DNA of 54,390 bases from Deltaproteobacteria bacterium. Lineage in GTDB: Bacteria; Desulfobacterota; JADFVX01. The translations under genes and the position numbers were made by a program. How positions within the stretch are numbered: position 1 is the first letter of the stretch; the number at the start of each line of letters is the position of its first letter. Location: positions 1-54,390 of the forward strand of contig JAOUBX010000025.1 of NCBI GenBank assembly GCA_029860075.1, in the 5' to 3' direction. The notes beneath the pieces were generated by a model. That model saw only the letters and a program-made list of their open reading frames with translations, was not told the DNA's origin and ran no database searches. Shown here one piece after another: positions 1 to 8,561 of this stretch.

Positions 1-1
1 T

Positions 2-97
2 CCGATTCTCGAGTTTATTGCCAACTCTGTAGTAGGGCAGGCCGTAAAAAAGGTTAGAATAAGAAAATATCGCACTCATGAAGAATATAACATTTAG
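2..97 (+). CDS. Possible 3' end of a truncated gene
   Basis: An open frame enters from the left edge and ends at TAG 95-97, giving about 31 residues that finish in VRIRKYRTHEEYNI. The basic, protein-like composition resembles a real C-terminus, and the other two forward frames close sooner or read poorly. Too little is present to name a family. It could be chance, because only about 95 bases are visible. Confidence 0.3.
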   Translation, partial: PILEFIANSVVGQAVKKVRIRKYRTHEEYNI

Positions 98-310
98 GAG
101 TCAGTCGAACTTGGGAAATTGTAGCGAGAAAAAGCCATTTCGAGTCAGGTTTTTTGATTAAATAAGGCGAATATTGAACATATTGAACAAATTTAATCGG
201 GAAATCCGGCCATAAGGGTTTTTTCGCAGTAGAGTCACCCTAAATCCGACAGACTCCTGGCTTGCTTTATTACTTTATTGCAGTCTGTAAAATAAAAAAA
301 TTATTTAGCT

Positions 311-340
311 TTTACTGTCTTTTAAAAAGTGTTATATATT
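311..340 (+). promoter_or_regulatory. Predicted sigma-70 promoter of the receiver gene
   Basis: TTTACT (311-316) and TATATT (335-340) are separated by 18 nt, in a very AT-rich stretch about 40 nt upstream of the ATG at 383. The rest of 98-382 is AT-rich non-coding sequence in which I see nothing else. Confidence 0.4.
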
Positions 341-382
341 ATATTATAAATAGTAGTGCTATCCCGATTAATATAAAAGGTT

Positions 383-769
383 ATGGAAGAGACAAAGAAG
401 AAAATATTGATTATTGATGATGATTTGAGAATGGACAGGATGTTGACCTTTCTCTTTGAATCACAAGGTTTTGAAGTGAAATTTTCTGAAACAGGCAAAA
501 GCGCCATTAGTCTTTTAAATGAATATCGGCCCAATATTATACTCCTTGATCTCTTAATGCCGGAAATGGATGGTTTTGAAGTTTGTGAAAAGATTAAAAA
601 AGATCCACTTTTAAAAGATATCCCTATAATCGTTCTTTCTGCCTTGCCCTATCTTGCCCATAAGGAGCGTGCCTTTTCACTGGGCGCCTGCGAATATATT
701 GAAAAACCCTTTGTTTCTATAAAACTTGTTAATAAGGTAAAAGAAATTATCGAAAAGAATAATTCTTGA
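383..769 (+). CDS. Single-domain response regulator (CheY-like receiver)
   Basis: This 128-residue protein is a stand-alone receiver domain with no output domain. The acidic pair is in LIIDDD near residues 10-14, the phospho-acceptor Asp is in ILLDLLMPEMDG near residue 56, the conserved Ser/Thr position is VLSA, and the Lys is in YIEKPF. It probably relays phosphate from a histidine kinase by protein-protein contact. The kinase 120 nt downstream on the same strand has no receiver of its own and is the obvious candidate partner. The ATG follows AAAAGGTT, a weak ribosome site. Partner assignment is inferred from position only. Confidence 0.85.
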   Translation: MEETKKKILIIDDDLRMDRMLTFLFESQGFEVKFSETGKSAISLLNEYRPNIILLDLLMPEMDGFEVCEKIKKDPLLKDIPIIVLSALPYLAHKERAFSLGACEYIEKPFVSIKLVNKVKEIIEKNNS

Positions 770-889
770 TCGTTTTTGACTTGTTTACTTCTTTTTTAAA
801 TCTTTATTCGCTTTAAAAAGGTTCAACAGACGTCATGTCGATAAACCTTTTACTATCTTTGCAGAAGAAGATTTTATAAGGTTTATTTT

Positions 890-2425
890 ATGCCCTCTCT
901 TTCGAACCTGCTTTCTCAAATAAAAAAGGACTGGCTGTTAAATATTGCTATCTTGCTGGTATTTGCCTGTATTATTGCCGGCATGTTCTGGCATGTTTCC
1001 AGTCTTGTTTCCCGTGTTTCCAGTTCAGCTGCCTTAAACAATGCAAAGCGTTACCTTGATGTGCTGACGGAATTTCGTACCCTTTATACATCCCACGTCG
1101 TTGAAGTCCTTCCCCGGAAGGGTATAGAGGCATCACATAACCTCGATTTGCAAAAGAGCAGCATTCCTTTGCCTGCAACTCTTGCCATGATACTGGATGA
1201 AAAAATTGGCAATAAAGTAGATGGTGCAAAAACCAGGCTGTACAGTCCCTATCCCTTTCCCTGGCGAATGAATGAGGGAGGGCTTACAGATGACTTTGCA
1301 AAAGAGGCATGGTCCATTCTTTCCGGTAGCAGTAAATCTTCCTTTTACCGGTTTGAAAAAATTGAAGGTAAAGAGGTTCTTCGTTATGCCATAGCTGATG
1401 TAATGCGTGAAAGTTGTGTCTCTTGTCATAACAGTTATGAAGGAACACCAAAAAGTGACTGGAAGGTAGGTGATGTGAGAGGTGTTCTCGAAGTTATGCT
1501 TCCAATGGATGTGATAACAATGCAGACAAGGAAGAAGGCAAGTGCAACCATATCGGTTTTTACATTCATTGCTCTTCTTGTAATGCTTTTTTTAATCCTC
1601 ATTATAAGAAAAAATGTGCTCTATAACAGGAACCTGGAGTACGAAGTGGTTAAAAGAACGATGAAGCTGCAAAATGAAATCGACCAATGCGAGATATATG
1701 AGGCGGAACTTATTATTGCCAAGGAAGCAGCTGAAAGGGGGAACAAGGTAAAAATCGATTTTTTAAACAGCATTAATCATGAAATACGAACTCCCATGAC
1801 GCTAATTCTTGGTTTTACAGACCTGCTGGAACTGGAAAAAATGACGGATAGCCAGAAAGACCACCTTAATGAAATTCGCAATTCCTCACTTCAGTTACTT
1901 GATATGATCAACAATATGCTTGACTATTCGGAGATAGAAGAGGGGCATATTCAAGTCACACTGGAGAAGGTAAATGTTGTTGATGTGGTAAAAGATTGTG
2001 TCAAGATTGTTAAACCGATTGCACGCACATATGAGGTTAGTGTAGATTATAGCGGCCTGCAAGATTGCCATTGTCTCGTAAGGGCGGATTATACACGCCT
2101 TAAACAGGTTTTCTTAAATATCATTGTTAATGCCGTTGAGTATAATCGTAAAAACGGTTCTGTTTCATTTAAGTGTGAAAATAGTGGCGGAGAAGGGATT
2201 CGCCTAAAGGTAATGGACACTGGCTCCGGTATAAACTATGAAGATCAAGGTCACATTTTCGAACCTTTCATGAGGATTGCCGCCACAACGATAGAGATTC
2301 GGGGAACCGGTCTTGGACTCGTTATTTGCAAACGCTTGCTGGAAATGATGGGAGGTTCTATAGGGTTTGAAAGTACTCCCGGTGAAGGGAGTACTTTTTG
2401 GGTTGATTTAGAGAGGGCAGAGTAA
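890..2425 (+). CDS. Membrane histidine kinase with DUF3365 haem-type sensor domain
   Basis: A 511-residue sensor kinase. A first membrane segment spans about residues 17-37. A periplasmic region of about 180 residues follows and holds CVSCH at 176-180, a CxxCH c-type haem attachment motif in the DUF3365 (Tll0287-like) setting. A second membrane segment lies at about 217-240, then a short coiled region, a HisKA domain with the phospho-acceptor His in INHEIRTPM, and a HATPase domain with N box (NIIVNAVEYNR), G1 (DTGSG) and G2 (GTGLGL). Haem suggests sensing of redox state, NO or O2; that is family-based inference. Attachment would need cytochrome c maturation in the periplasm. The receiver gene at 383 is the likely partner. 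Confidence 0.88.
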   Translation: MPSLSNLLSQIKKDWLLNIAILLVFACIIAGMFWHVSSLVSRVSSSAALNNAKRYLDVLTEFRTLYTSHVVEVLPRKGIEASHNLDLQKSSIPLPATLAMILDEKIGNKVDGAKTRLYSPYPFPWRMNEGGLTDDFAKEAWSILSGSSKSSFYRFEKIEGKEVLRYAIADVMRESCVSCHNSYEGTPKSDWKVGDVRGVLEVMLPMDVITMQTRKKASATISVFTFIALLVMLFLILIIRKNVLYNRNLEYEVVKRTMKLQNEIDQCEIYEAELIIAKEAAERGNKVKIDFLNSINHEIRTPMTLILGFTDLLELEKMTDSQKDHLNEIRNSSLQLLDMINNMLDYSEIEEGHIQVTLEKVNVVDVVKDCVKIVKPIARTYEVSVDYSGLQDCHCLVRADYTRLKQVFLNIIVNAVEYNRKNGSVSFKCENSGGEGIRLKVMDTGSGINYEDQGHIFEPFMRIAATTIEIRGTGLGLVICKRLLEMMGGSIGFESTPGEGSTFWVDLERAE

Positions 2426-2461
2426 AGTAGAAGGGATGATGGTAAGGGTTCCCTGAGACAT

Positions 2462-3511
2462 ATGTTAAGAACGAAAAGAAATAGTATGTCCTTTGCCCAT
2501 AAGCTTCTGAACTGGTTTGACGGCTCGGGCCGCAAAGACCTTCCCTGGCAGAGAGACCGCACTTTCTACCGTGTCTGGGTTTCAGAGGTTATGCTCCAGC
2601 AGACGCAGGTAAACACTGTAATCCCCTATTTTAAACGCTTTATTTCCCGATTTCCCGACATTTATTCTCTTGCCCGGGCATCCCTCGATGATGTTCTCCA
2701 TCTCTGGTCAGGCCTCGGTTATTACAGCAGAGCAAGAAACCTTCATAAAACAGCTCAATTAGTCTGTGATTATTATGAAGGAGAGTTTCCCCATGATATT
2801 GATAACGTCGTCAGCTTGCCTGGTATCGGGCGCTCTACTGCAGGGGCCATCCTGGCCCTTTCAAAGGGAGAGCGGCAGCCCATACTTGACGGCAATGTAA
2901 AACGTGTCCTTTGCCGTTACCATGCTATAGAGGGCAGGCCCGGGCAGACATCAATTGAAAAAAAACTCTGGCAATTAGCTGAAGAACATACTCCCTATGA
3001 GCGAATTAGCGAATATACACAGGCTATCATGGATCTTGGCGCCACTCTTTGCAGGAGGCGCAGGCCCCATTGTGGTCTCTGTCCCTTTGAAGAGGACTGC
3101 CTTGCCCATGCAAGGGGGGAAGAGGAAAAATATCCGAATAGAAAGTCCTCGGGGAAAATACCGGTGCATGAGTCCGTATTTCTTGTCATCAGGGGAGAAG
3201 AGAAACATCTGTTGCTGGAAAAACGCCCACCTGCCGGTATATGGGGAGGACTATGGAGTTTCCCTCAGTTGTCTCATCTAAATGAGATCGATCAATGGTG
3301 CGGCAGGGAGGGTTTGCAAATTCTGGAGAAGGAAGCGCTTCCCCCTTTTCGCCACACCTTCAGTCACTTTCATCTTGAGATAAATCCCGTAAAGCTAAAA
3401 GTAGTAAAGGCCGACTTAAGAACTGTCAGAGAAGGAGCGTTTCTGCAATGGCATAGTCCTGAAGAGATTGAAAAAATAGGTTTGCCTGCGCCCGTTAAGA
3501 AGCTGCTTTAG
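2462..3511 (+). CDS. mutY: A/G-specific adenine DNA glycosylase MutY
   Basis: Removes adenine mispaired with 8-oxoguanine or G in base excision repair. The 349 residues show the family order: catalytic Glu in SEVMLQQTQV, helix-hairpin-helix LPGIGRSTAG at about 119-128, the catalytic Asp in ILDGNVKRV, and the iron-sulphur ligands C197, C204, C207 and C213 with the exact C-X6-C-X2-C-X5-C spacing. A NUDIX-like C-terminal domain (about 230-349) recognises 8-oxoG. The start at 2462 is the most upstream ATG; an internal ATG at 2486 (MSFAHKLL) is possible. The gene follows the kinase by 36 nt. Confidence 0.96.
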   Translation: MLRTKRNSMSFAHKLLNWFDGSGRKDLPWQRDRTFYRVWVSEVMLQQTQVNTVIPYFKRFISRFPDIYSLARASLDDVLHLWSGLGYYSRARNLHKTAQLVCDYYEGEFPHDIDNVVSLPGIGRSTAGAILALSKGERQPILDGNVKRVLCRYHAIEGRPGQTSIEKKLWQLAEEHTPYERISEYTQAIMDLGATLCRRRRPHCGLCPFEEDCLAHARGEEEKYPNRKSSGKIPVHESVFLVIRGEEKHLLLEKRPPAGIWGGLWSFPQLSHLNEIDQWCGREGLQILEKEALPPFRHTFSHFHLEINPVKLKVVKADLRTVREGAFLQWHSPEEIEKIGLPAPVKKLL

Positions 3512-3714
3512 CTTTAGGATAAAGACTGGCCGGCGATGAACGCGCAGATCGGAAAGGGAGCCCGGATCAAAGGCATTGCCTGCTTTATGTCATGTAATAT
3601 TTGCAAGAATGGTGATTGAGCTGAACTTATTCTCAAAGGGTTACCTGATAGGGTTCAGTGGAGGAACTTTTTTCCGGCCATGCGATGGGAAGGTAATGAG
3701 CTTACGACCTGAAT

Positions 3715-4155
3715 TCAGTTCTTATCCTCATTAAACCTGCTTCGCTTGATCTTCAGGTCTTCCTTATGGTCGGCAAGAAGTTTCAGGCCATTTTCCACGT
3801 ATTTCCTGGAATTGATTTTGTCCGTTACGTATTGATCGAGAAGTTCCAGCCATTGTTCATGGATTTCACAATGCCCCCCACCATTTGTTTCAGCAAGCGG
3901 ACAATCGGGGCACCTCTTGTTAGAAACCTCCTTACCGATAATATCATTTTCCCATCTTTTTCGATAATTGGCAGCATGTTTCTCAATCCACTCAATTGCC
4001 CGTTCGCCTCTTTCTTCCACGGGGTAGTTGTTAATATGGCCCTCAATTTCTCTTAGCTGTTTTTGTATAAAATCATGATCACTAAAGGCAATTTCTTTTT
4101 TGTGGTCGATAAATCGCAGCATGAGGGCGAACATAGAATCATTAATGGTATACAT
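3715..4155 (-). CDS. Hypothetical protein with CPDCPL/HCEIH cysteine motif
   Basis: A 146-residue, charged, apparently all-helical cytosolic protein with no signal peptide or membrane segment. The central part carries CPDC followed about 11 residues later by HCEIHEQW, a possible metal or haem ligand set; several other His residues lie near the N-terminus (FIDHKK, SDHDF). I do not recognise the family. The arrangement recalls small ligand-binding signalling domains such as hemerythrin or CZB, but the spacing does not match either well. The start ATG has GAGGAACG upstream. It stands alone between two non-coding stretches. Confidence 0.6.
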   Translation of the reverse strand: MYTINDSMFALMLRFIDHKKEIAFSDHDFIQKQLREIEGHINNYPVEERGERAIEWIEKHAANYRKRWENDIIGKEVSNKRCPDCPLAETNGGGHCEIHEQWLELLDQYVTDKINSRKYVENGLKLLADHKEDLKIKRSRFNEDKN

Positions 4156-4480
4156 GACGTTCCTCTTTACTTAAATAAAATAAATTTTATCCGCTCTTTC
4201 CTCATTCAGAACTCATACTTTCATATTAACAAAGAGAAATGCTATTTACAATTGAAGTAAAAGCCTTGCCCTCCGGGAAGTGTTGTTTTCTATCTGATTC
4301 CCCCTGCATATTTGTGAGAGAACAGAGAGGTTTTAATTTCCTAAAATTATTTGACCTTTATTCTTTTATTGCAGTAATACCCGGTATTATAAAGAATTAA
4401 AGCTGGAAAGGGCGGTTAGTTCCCCTGGTGTCCGGTTAGGAATTTGCATCAACAATTTCTATTTAGAATGACGCAAAAGA

Positions 4481-4624
4481 ATTGTCATTTCGACTGGGAG
4501 ATCTCTGATCGGAGCACTCTGTCCGGAGGTCTCTGAGAGGCACAAGGAGAAACCTTTAAGATCTCTCATTACATTCGAGACAAGGGTACTCGTCACTTTG
4601 TTCGGGCGTGCTCGAAATGACAAT
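4481..4624. repeat. Terminal-inverted-repeat element, TCATTTCGA family
   Basis: ATTGTCATTTCGA at 4481-4493 is the exact reverse complement of TCGAAATGACAAT at 4612-4624. The interior has no reading frame and includes GGAGATCTCTGA-like text. The element at 36646-36726 shares the termini, so this is a dispersed non-autonomous family. Confidence 0.75.
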
Positions 4625-4810
4625 CAACTGTAATTTCCTGACGGGACAATGCCGGGTTAGTTCATGATTTCCGCCGCCGGCAATAAAGAACAAATGCCTG
4701 AATATTATTTATGGATATTATTGAATTTCTACCCTGTTTTAATATGATACGCCAGCCTGAAGGGCAGGGGCTATTAAAAAGGGGGGGGGCTTTTAGATAA
4801 TACGGGCTGC

Positions 4811-4842
4811 AGGAAGTAAGAATAATGAAATTCTTACTTCCT
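4811..4842. repeat. Perfect 13 bp hairpin
   Basis: AGGAAGTAAGAAT (4811-4823) pairs perfectly with 4830-4842 around a 6 nt loop. There is no T tract on either side, so it is not a standard intrinsic terminator. It lies 88 nt past the stop of the minus-strand receiver gene and could protect or process that transcript's 3' end. Confidence 0.6.
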
Positions 4843-4930
4843 TTCTGATGCCCTTGATGCAGGGTGAGAGTGAGATTTTTGCTTTACCGGAAATGACGGG
4901 CTGTAAAAGCTTTTCATAAAATAAAGGAAT

Positions 4931-5284
4931 CTAGACTGTCAGTTTCATGATTTTATTTAATAATATTTGAGGGTCGTAAGGTTTTTCCAGGTAGTCATCC
5001 ATTCCTGCATCCAGATATAATTCCTGAATATTCAGACTGCCCGAGATAGCAATTATAGGAAATTCCCTCCCCTCCCGGCGAATCCTCCGGGCTGCTTTAC
5101 AACCATCCATTACCGGCATTTCTATATCCATGAGACAAAGGTCGTATTTGTTTTTATTGGTAATTGCTTTTTCTACAGCTTCCTGCCCGTTTGAAACCAG
5201 ATCAAAATCAAACCCCCAGAGCTTCATTAATAAACCGACTGACTGTTGTAACCTTTCGTTGTCTTCAGCAATGAGAACATTCAT
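4931..5284 (-). CDS. Single-domain response regulator
   Basis: A 117-residue receiver domain: acidic pocket AEDN near residues 6-9, acceptor Asp in LMDIEMPVMDG near residue 53, Ser in AISGS and Lys in YLEKPYD. There is no output domain. The form (AEDNERLQQSVG) is typical of receivers that work with hybrid kinases or phosphorelays. The ATG is preceded by CAGGGGG at a good distance. No kinase lies next to it; the nearest is the DUF3365 kinase 2.5 kb away, so the partner is unknown. Confidence 0.85.
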   Translation of the reverse strand: MNVLIAEDNERLQQSVGLLMKLWGFDFDLVSNGQEAVEKAITNKNKYDLCLMDIEMPVMDGCKAARRIRREGREFPIIAISGSLNIQELYLDAGMDDYLEKPYDPQILLNKIMKLTV

Positions 5285-5560
5285 TTTATACCCCCTGTAA
5301 AATGATAGATGTGATTGGAGTGAGACTCCATGTACAAAAGAACAGGAAATTTGACTTTGTGATTATTAAGGTGCAAAATTCACTTTCTTTTCTTAGTTAA
5401 AAAAATAGCAGCTTTGATTTTAAAGTCAAGGAATGGAGAAAATAAAAAACAAAATTTTGTGGAAAAACAGAGTTGAAATTGCATATGTAGTTGAAATTAA
5501 AAAGAAAGAAAATTTTCTCTTTACTGAAAAAAAGAAGGGATATTTTTATCCATCCGGCTT

Positions 5561-5667
5561 GCCGGGTAAGAACATATTTAAAGCTCAGGCAGCAGGACTT
5601 GAGGGTCCGGCCGCTCTCTGGTGCTGCCCTCTCATAGGGTATCCTGCGAGATAGCTTTTCACCGGGC
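5561..5667 (+). ncRNA. Candidate structured RNA element upstream of lysS
   Basis: Nested complementary segments form a plausible multi-branched fold: GCCGGGT (5561-5567) with ACCGGGC (5661-5667, one mismatch), AAAGCT (5580-5585) with AGCTTT (5653-5658), GGCAGCA (5588-5594) with TGCTGCC (5622-5628), and CTC/AGG with CCT/GAG at 5631-5650. An exclusive alternative pairs GCAGGA (5592-5597) with TCCTGC (5642-5647) and GAGGG (5601-5605) with CCCTC (5627-5631). A short T run follows. It matches no RNA family I recall (not SRP RNA, 6S, or a known riboswitch). It sits upstream of the predicted lysS promoter, so it may be its own transcript. An open 73-codon frame across it looks spurious. Confidence 0.35.
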
Positions 5668-5674
5668 TTTTCCC

Positions 5675-5703
5675 TTGACTGTTAAGGCCTTCTGGGATAT
5701 ATT
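5675..5703 (+). promoter_or_regulatory. Predicted sigma-70 promoter of the lysS-lol-bam operon
   Basis: TTGACT (5675-5680) and TATATT (5698-5703) with an ideal 17 nt spacer predict a start near 5710, 45 nt before the lysS ATG. The next genes through bamA follow without room for another clear promoter. Confidence 0.6.
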
Positions 5704-5754
5704 TTAACGCTTTGGATTTTAAGAAACCTTGCAGAGGAAGCCGCCGCTAAAAAG

Positions 5755-7269
5755 ATGGAAGAACTTAACGAACTGATTACACAGAGAAGACAAAAACTTG
5801 CCAACCTGAGGGAGGAAAATGTTAATCCCTACCCCAATGATTTCAGGCCCGATGTACTAACAAGTGAAATTTTCGAAAAATATAATCCTCTTGATGGAGA
5901 AAAGCTCAGAGAACTCGATGACACTTATTCTCTTGCCGGACGGATTATGGCCAAAAGAGTTATGGGGAAGGCTGCCTTTGTTCATATTGCCGACAGGGAA
6001 GGCAAAATTCAGCTTTACCTAAAGCGTGATGCCATAGGACAGGAATCTTATCAGCGCTTCAAGAAATTTGATATTGGTGATTTTATCGGTGTTAAGGGGA
6101 GCCCTTTTAAAACGAAAACAGGAGAACTCTCAATTGATGCAAAGGAAATTTCACTGCTTGTCAAGTCCTTAAGGCCGCTTCCTGAAAAATGGCATGGACT
6201 GACTGATATTGAAACACGGTATCGTCAGCGATATGTGGACCTTATTGTTAATCCCGAAGTGAAAGACATCTTCAGGAAACGAAGTGAGATTATCCGCCTC
6301 ATCAGGAACTATCTTACGGAGAGGGACTTTCTTGAAGTTGAAACACCCATGATGCAGCCCATTCCCGGTGGCGCCACGGCTAAACCCTTTACGACCCATC
6401 ATAATGCGCTCGGTATGGATCTCTATTTGCGTATTGCTCCCGAACTCTACCTAAAAAGGCTTGTTGTAGGAGGGATCGAGAGGGTATTTGAAATAAACAG
6501 GAACTTCAGGAATGAGGGGATCTCTCCGCAGCATAATCCTGAATTTACCATGCTCGAGTTCTACCAGGCCTATGCCGACTACGAAGATCTGATGAACCTT
6601 TTCGAGGATATGATTTCCAAAGTTGCCTTTGAAATATACGGAACACATATGATCAGCTACCAGGGAACGGAAATAAATCTCAATATGCCCTGGGACAGGC
6701 TCACCATGAAAGAGGCCATTCTTCGTCATTCCGATGCAGAGGAAGAGGTATTAACGGACAAGACGAAGGCCTTTGAATATGCAAGGAAGATCGGTCTTGA
6801 GCCGGAAGAACGGTGGGGGCTGGGCAAGCTTCTTACGGAGATTTTTGAAGAAGTGGCAGAGCACAAGCTTATACAGCCGACCTTTATTACCGAATACCCG
6901 ACGGAGGTATCGCCCTTATCGAGGAAGAATGATGAAAACCCCCATATTGTCGACCGCTTTGAACTTTTTATCTATGGCCGTGAGATGGCAAATGCTTTTT
7001 CCGAGCTTAACGATCCTATTGACCAGAAGGAGCGCTTCGAAGAGCAGGTGGCCGAAAAGGATGCCGGAGACGAAGAGGCCCACTTTATGGACATCGATTA
7101 TGTAAGGGCGCTTGAGTACGGCATGCCGCCAACGGCCGGTGCCGGACTGGGTATCGACAGGCTTGTCATGCTGCTTACCGATTCTGCTTCCATCAGGGAT
7201 GTTCTTTTCTTTCCCCATATGAGGCCTGAAGTGGGACGTAAAACCGCTGACGATCAAGAAGAGGAGTAG
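5755..7269 (+). CDS. lysS: Lysyl-tRNA synthetase, class II
   Basis: Charges tRNA-Lys with lysine in the cytoplasm. The 504 residues match the class II bacterial enzyme: N-terminal OB-fold anticodon-binding domain (about 50-150), motif 1 near [16 protein letters not shown], motif 2 with FRNEG, and motif 3 with [12 protein letters not shown] near the C-terminus. The start gives the usual MEELNELI opening; the nearest purine-rich site (AGAGGAAG) lies rather far upstream, about 15 nt. First gene of a plus-strand operon, ending 1 nt before lolC. Confidence 0.97.
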   Translation: MEELNELITQRRQKLANLREENVNPYPNDFRPDVLTSEIFEKYNPLDGEKLRELDDTYSLAGRIMAKRVMGKAAFVHIADREGKIQLYLKRDAIGQESYQRFKKFDIGDFIGVKGSPFKTKTGELSIDAKEISLLVKSLRPLPEKWHGLTDIETRYRQRYVDLIVNPEVKDIFRKRSEIIRLIRNYLTERDFLEVETPMMQPIPGGATAKPFTTHHNALGMDLYLRIAPELYLKRLVVGGIERVFEINRNFRNEGISPQHNPEFTMLEFYQAYADYEDLMNLFEDMISKVAFEIYGTHMISYQGTEINLNMPWDRLTMKEAILRHSDAEEEVLTDKTKAFEYARKIGLEPEERWGLGKLLTEIFEEVAEHKLIQPTFITEYPTEVSPLSRKNDENPHIVDRFELFIYGREMANAFSELNDPIDQKERFEEQVAEKDAGDEEAHFMDIDYVRALEYGMPPTAGAGLGIDRLVMLLTDSASIRDVLFFPHMRPEVGRKTADDQEEE

Positions 7270-7270
7270 A

Positions 7271-8545
7271 ATGTTTCTCCCTTATGAGGTTTTTATCGGT
7301 CTTCGATACCTGAAGGCGAAGCGGAAGCAGACCTTCATCTCTATTATTACCTTCATATCCATTGCCGGTGTCATGGTGGGCGTTATGGCGCTCATCGTCG
7401 TTCTTGCCGTCATGACCGGTTTCCAGGAAGATTTAAGAGATAAAATTCTCGGCACAAATTCACATATTGTGGTCACACAGTACGGTGAAGGGATGCACGA
7501 TTTTAACGACGTTGCCGAGAAGGTTGAAAAGGTGCAGGGAATCGTCGCTGCTACGCCTTTTATCTATTCGCAGATCATGCTTACTTCCGAGAATAACGTG
7601 TCCGGTGTCGTTGTAAGAGGCATCGATCCCGAGAGGGAAGCTGATGTGACGAAAGTAGGAGAAAATATGGAGGAAGGGAGCCTCACTGATCTAATTTCCA
7701 AAGAGGATGCAACTGATGAAAAGGATAAAATCCCCGGAATTATTATCGGAAAGGAACTTTCCCGCATTTTAGGTGTCTTTCTCGGGGAAGAGATTAATAT
7801 GGTTTCGCCCCTCGGTAACATGACCCCTATGGGCATGGTACCGAGAATGAAAAAATATCGTATTGTCGGTATTTTCGATTCAGGCATGTATGAATACGAT
7901 ACTTCGCTTGCCTACATTTCTATAGAGTCGGCGCAGACCTTTTTCAACATGAAGGACACGGTGACCGGCATTGAAGTGAAGGTGACCGACTTTTTTAATG
8001 CCCATCATATTGCAAAAGAGGTAAGGAAGGTACTGGGACACAGATACCTTGTGAGGGACTGGATGCAGATGAACAGGAATATTTTTACTGCTCTTGAAAT
8101 GGAAAAAGCGGTTATGTTTATTATCCTTCTTCTCATTATTCTTGTTGCCTCATTCAATATAGTAAGCACCCTCATTATGGTGGTCATGGAAAAAGGAAAG
8201 GATATCGCCATATTGAAGTCCATGGGGGCCACATCAAGTTCCATAATGAAAATTTTTCTTATCGAAGGGATGGTTATCGGCGTTGTGGGCACTCTTTTAG
8301 GGGGGGCAGCGGGTGTTATCCTGTCACTCAATCTTGAAAACCTGCTCATCGCTTTTGAAAAAAGTACAGGCATTAAAATCCTTTCTCCCGAAGTTTATTA
8401 CCTGGACAAGATTCCTGTCCATGTAAATTATATCGATGTGTTTATGATTATGGCTTCTGCAATTGCCATTACCCTCTTTGCTACGATCTATCCCGCATGG
8501 CAGGCATCGAGACTCGACCCGGCAGAAGCGCTCCGATACGAGTAA
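7271..8545 (+). CDS. lolC: LolC/LolE-type lipoprotein-releasing permease
   Basis: Inner-membrane subunit of the LolCDE ABC transporter, which lifts outer-membrane lipoproteins off the inner membrane and passes them to LolA. At 424 residues it has the family layout: conserved opening FIGLRYLKAKRKQTFISII, a membrane segment at about 24-50, a large periplasmic MacB-like domain (about 55-275), then three membrane segments (about 280-305, 325-355, 380-405) with the FtsX-type permease region. Only one such permease is visible here, so it probably works as a homodimer, as known for single-permease (LolF-type) systems. The ATPase lolD is two genes downstream. Confidence 0.93.
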   Translation: MFLPYEVFIGLRYLKAKRKQTFISIITFISIAGVMVGVMALIVVLAVMTGFQEDLRDKILGTNSHIVVTQYGEGMHDFNDVAEKVEKVQGIVAATPFIYSQIMLTSENNVSGVVVRGIDPEREADVTKVGENMEEGSLTDLISKEDATDEKDKIPGIIIGKELSRILGVFLGEEINMVSPLGNMTPMGMVPRMKKYRIVGIFDSGMYEYDTSLAYISIESAQTFFNMKDTVTGIEVKVTDFFNAHHIAKEVRKVLGHRYLVRDWMQMNRNIFTALEMEKAVMFIILLLIILVASFNIVSTLIMVVMEKGKDIAILKSMGATSSSIMKIFLIEGMVIGVVGTLLGGAAGVILSLNLENLLIAFEKSTGIKILSPEVYYLDKIPVHVNYIDVFMIMASAIAITLFATIYPAWQASRLDPAEALRYE

Positions 8546-8561
8546 TTTAAGGAGGAGGGGA

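Larger units (their letters stand above)
4156..4930. other. 775 nt stretch without a gene
   Basis: No convincing coding frame on either strand. It contains a 144 bp terminal-inverted-repeat element (4481-4624), a run of nine G near 4785 and a 13 bp perfect hairpin (4811-4842). The rest is AT-rich and unassigned. Confidence 0.6.

Noticed and set aside
4780..4800. Run of nine G flanked by A and T runs, as a G-quadruplex or terminator
   Set aside because: A single G run cannot form an intramolecular quadruplex, and the flanking A/T pairing is too short to count as a terminator.
5433..5654. A 73-codon frame upstream of lysS
   Set aside because: It is Lys-rich at first and then reads through the foldable element; there is no ribosome site, and base pairing explains the sequence better than coding does.
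5555..5680. Possible 4.5S SRP RNA
   Set aside because: It lacks the conserved GGTCAGG/GGAAGCAGCC-type apical region; only general GC and stem content are similar.
8463..8561. Upstream extension of the TPR/cNMP gene
   Set aside because: It overlaps the end of lolC in another frame, while ATG 8562 directly follows an ideal ribosome site.
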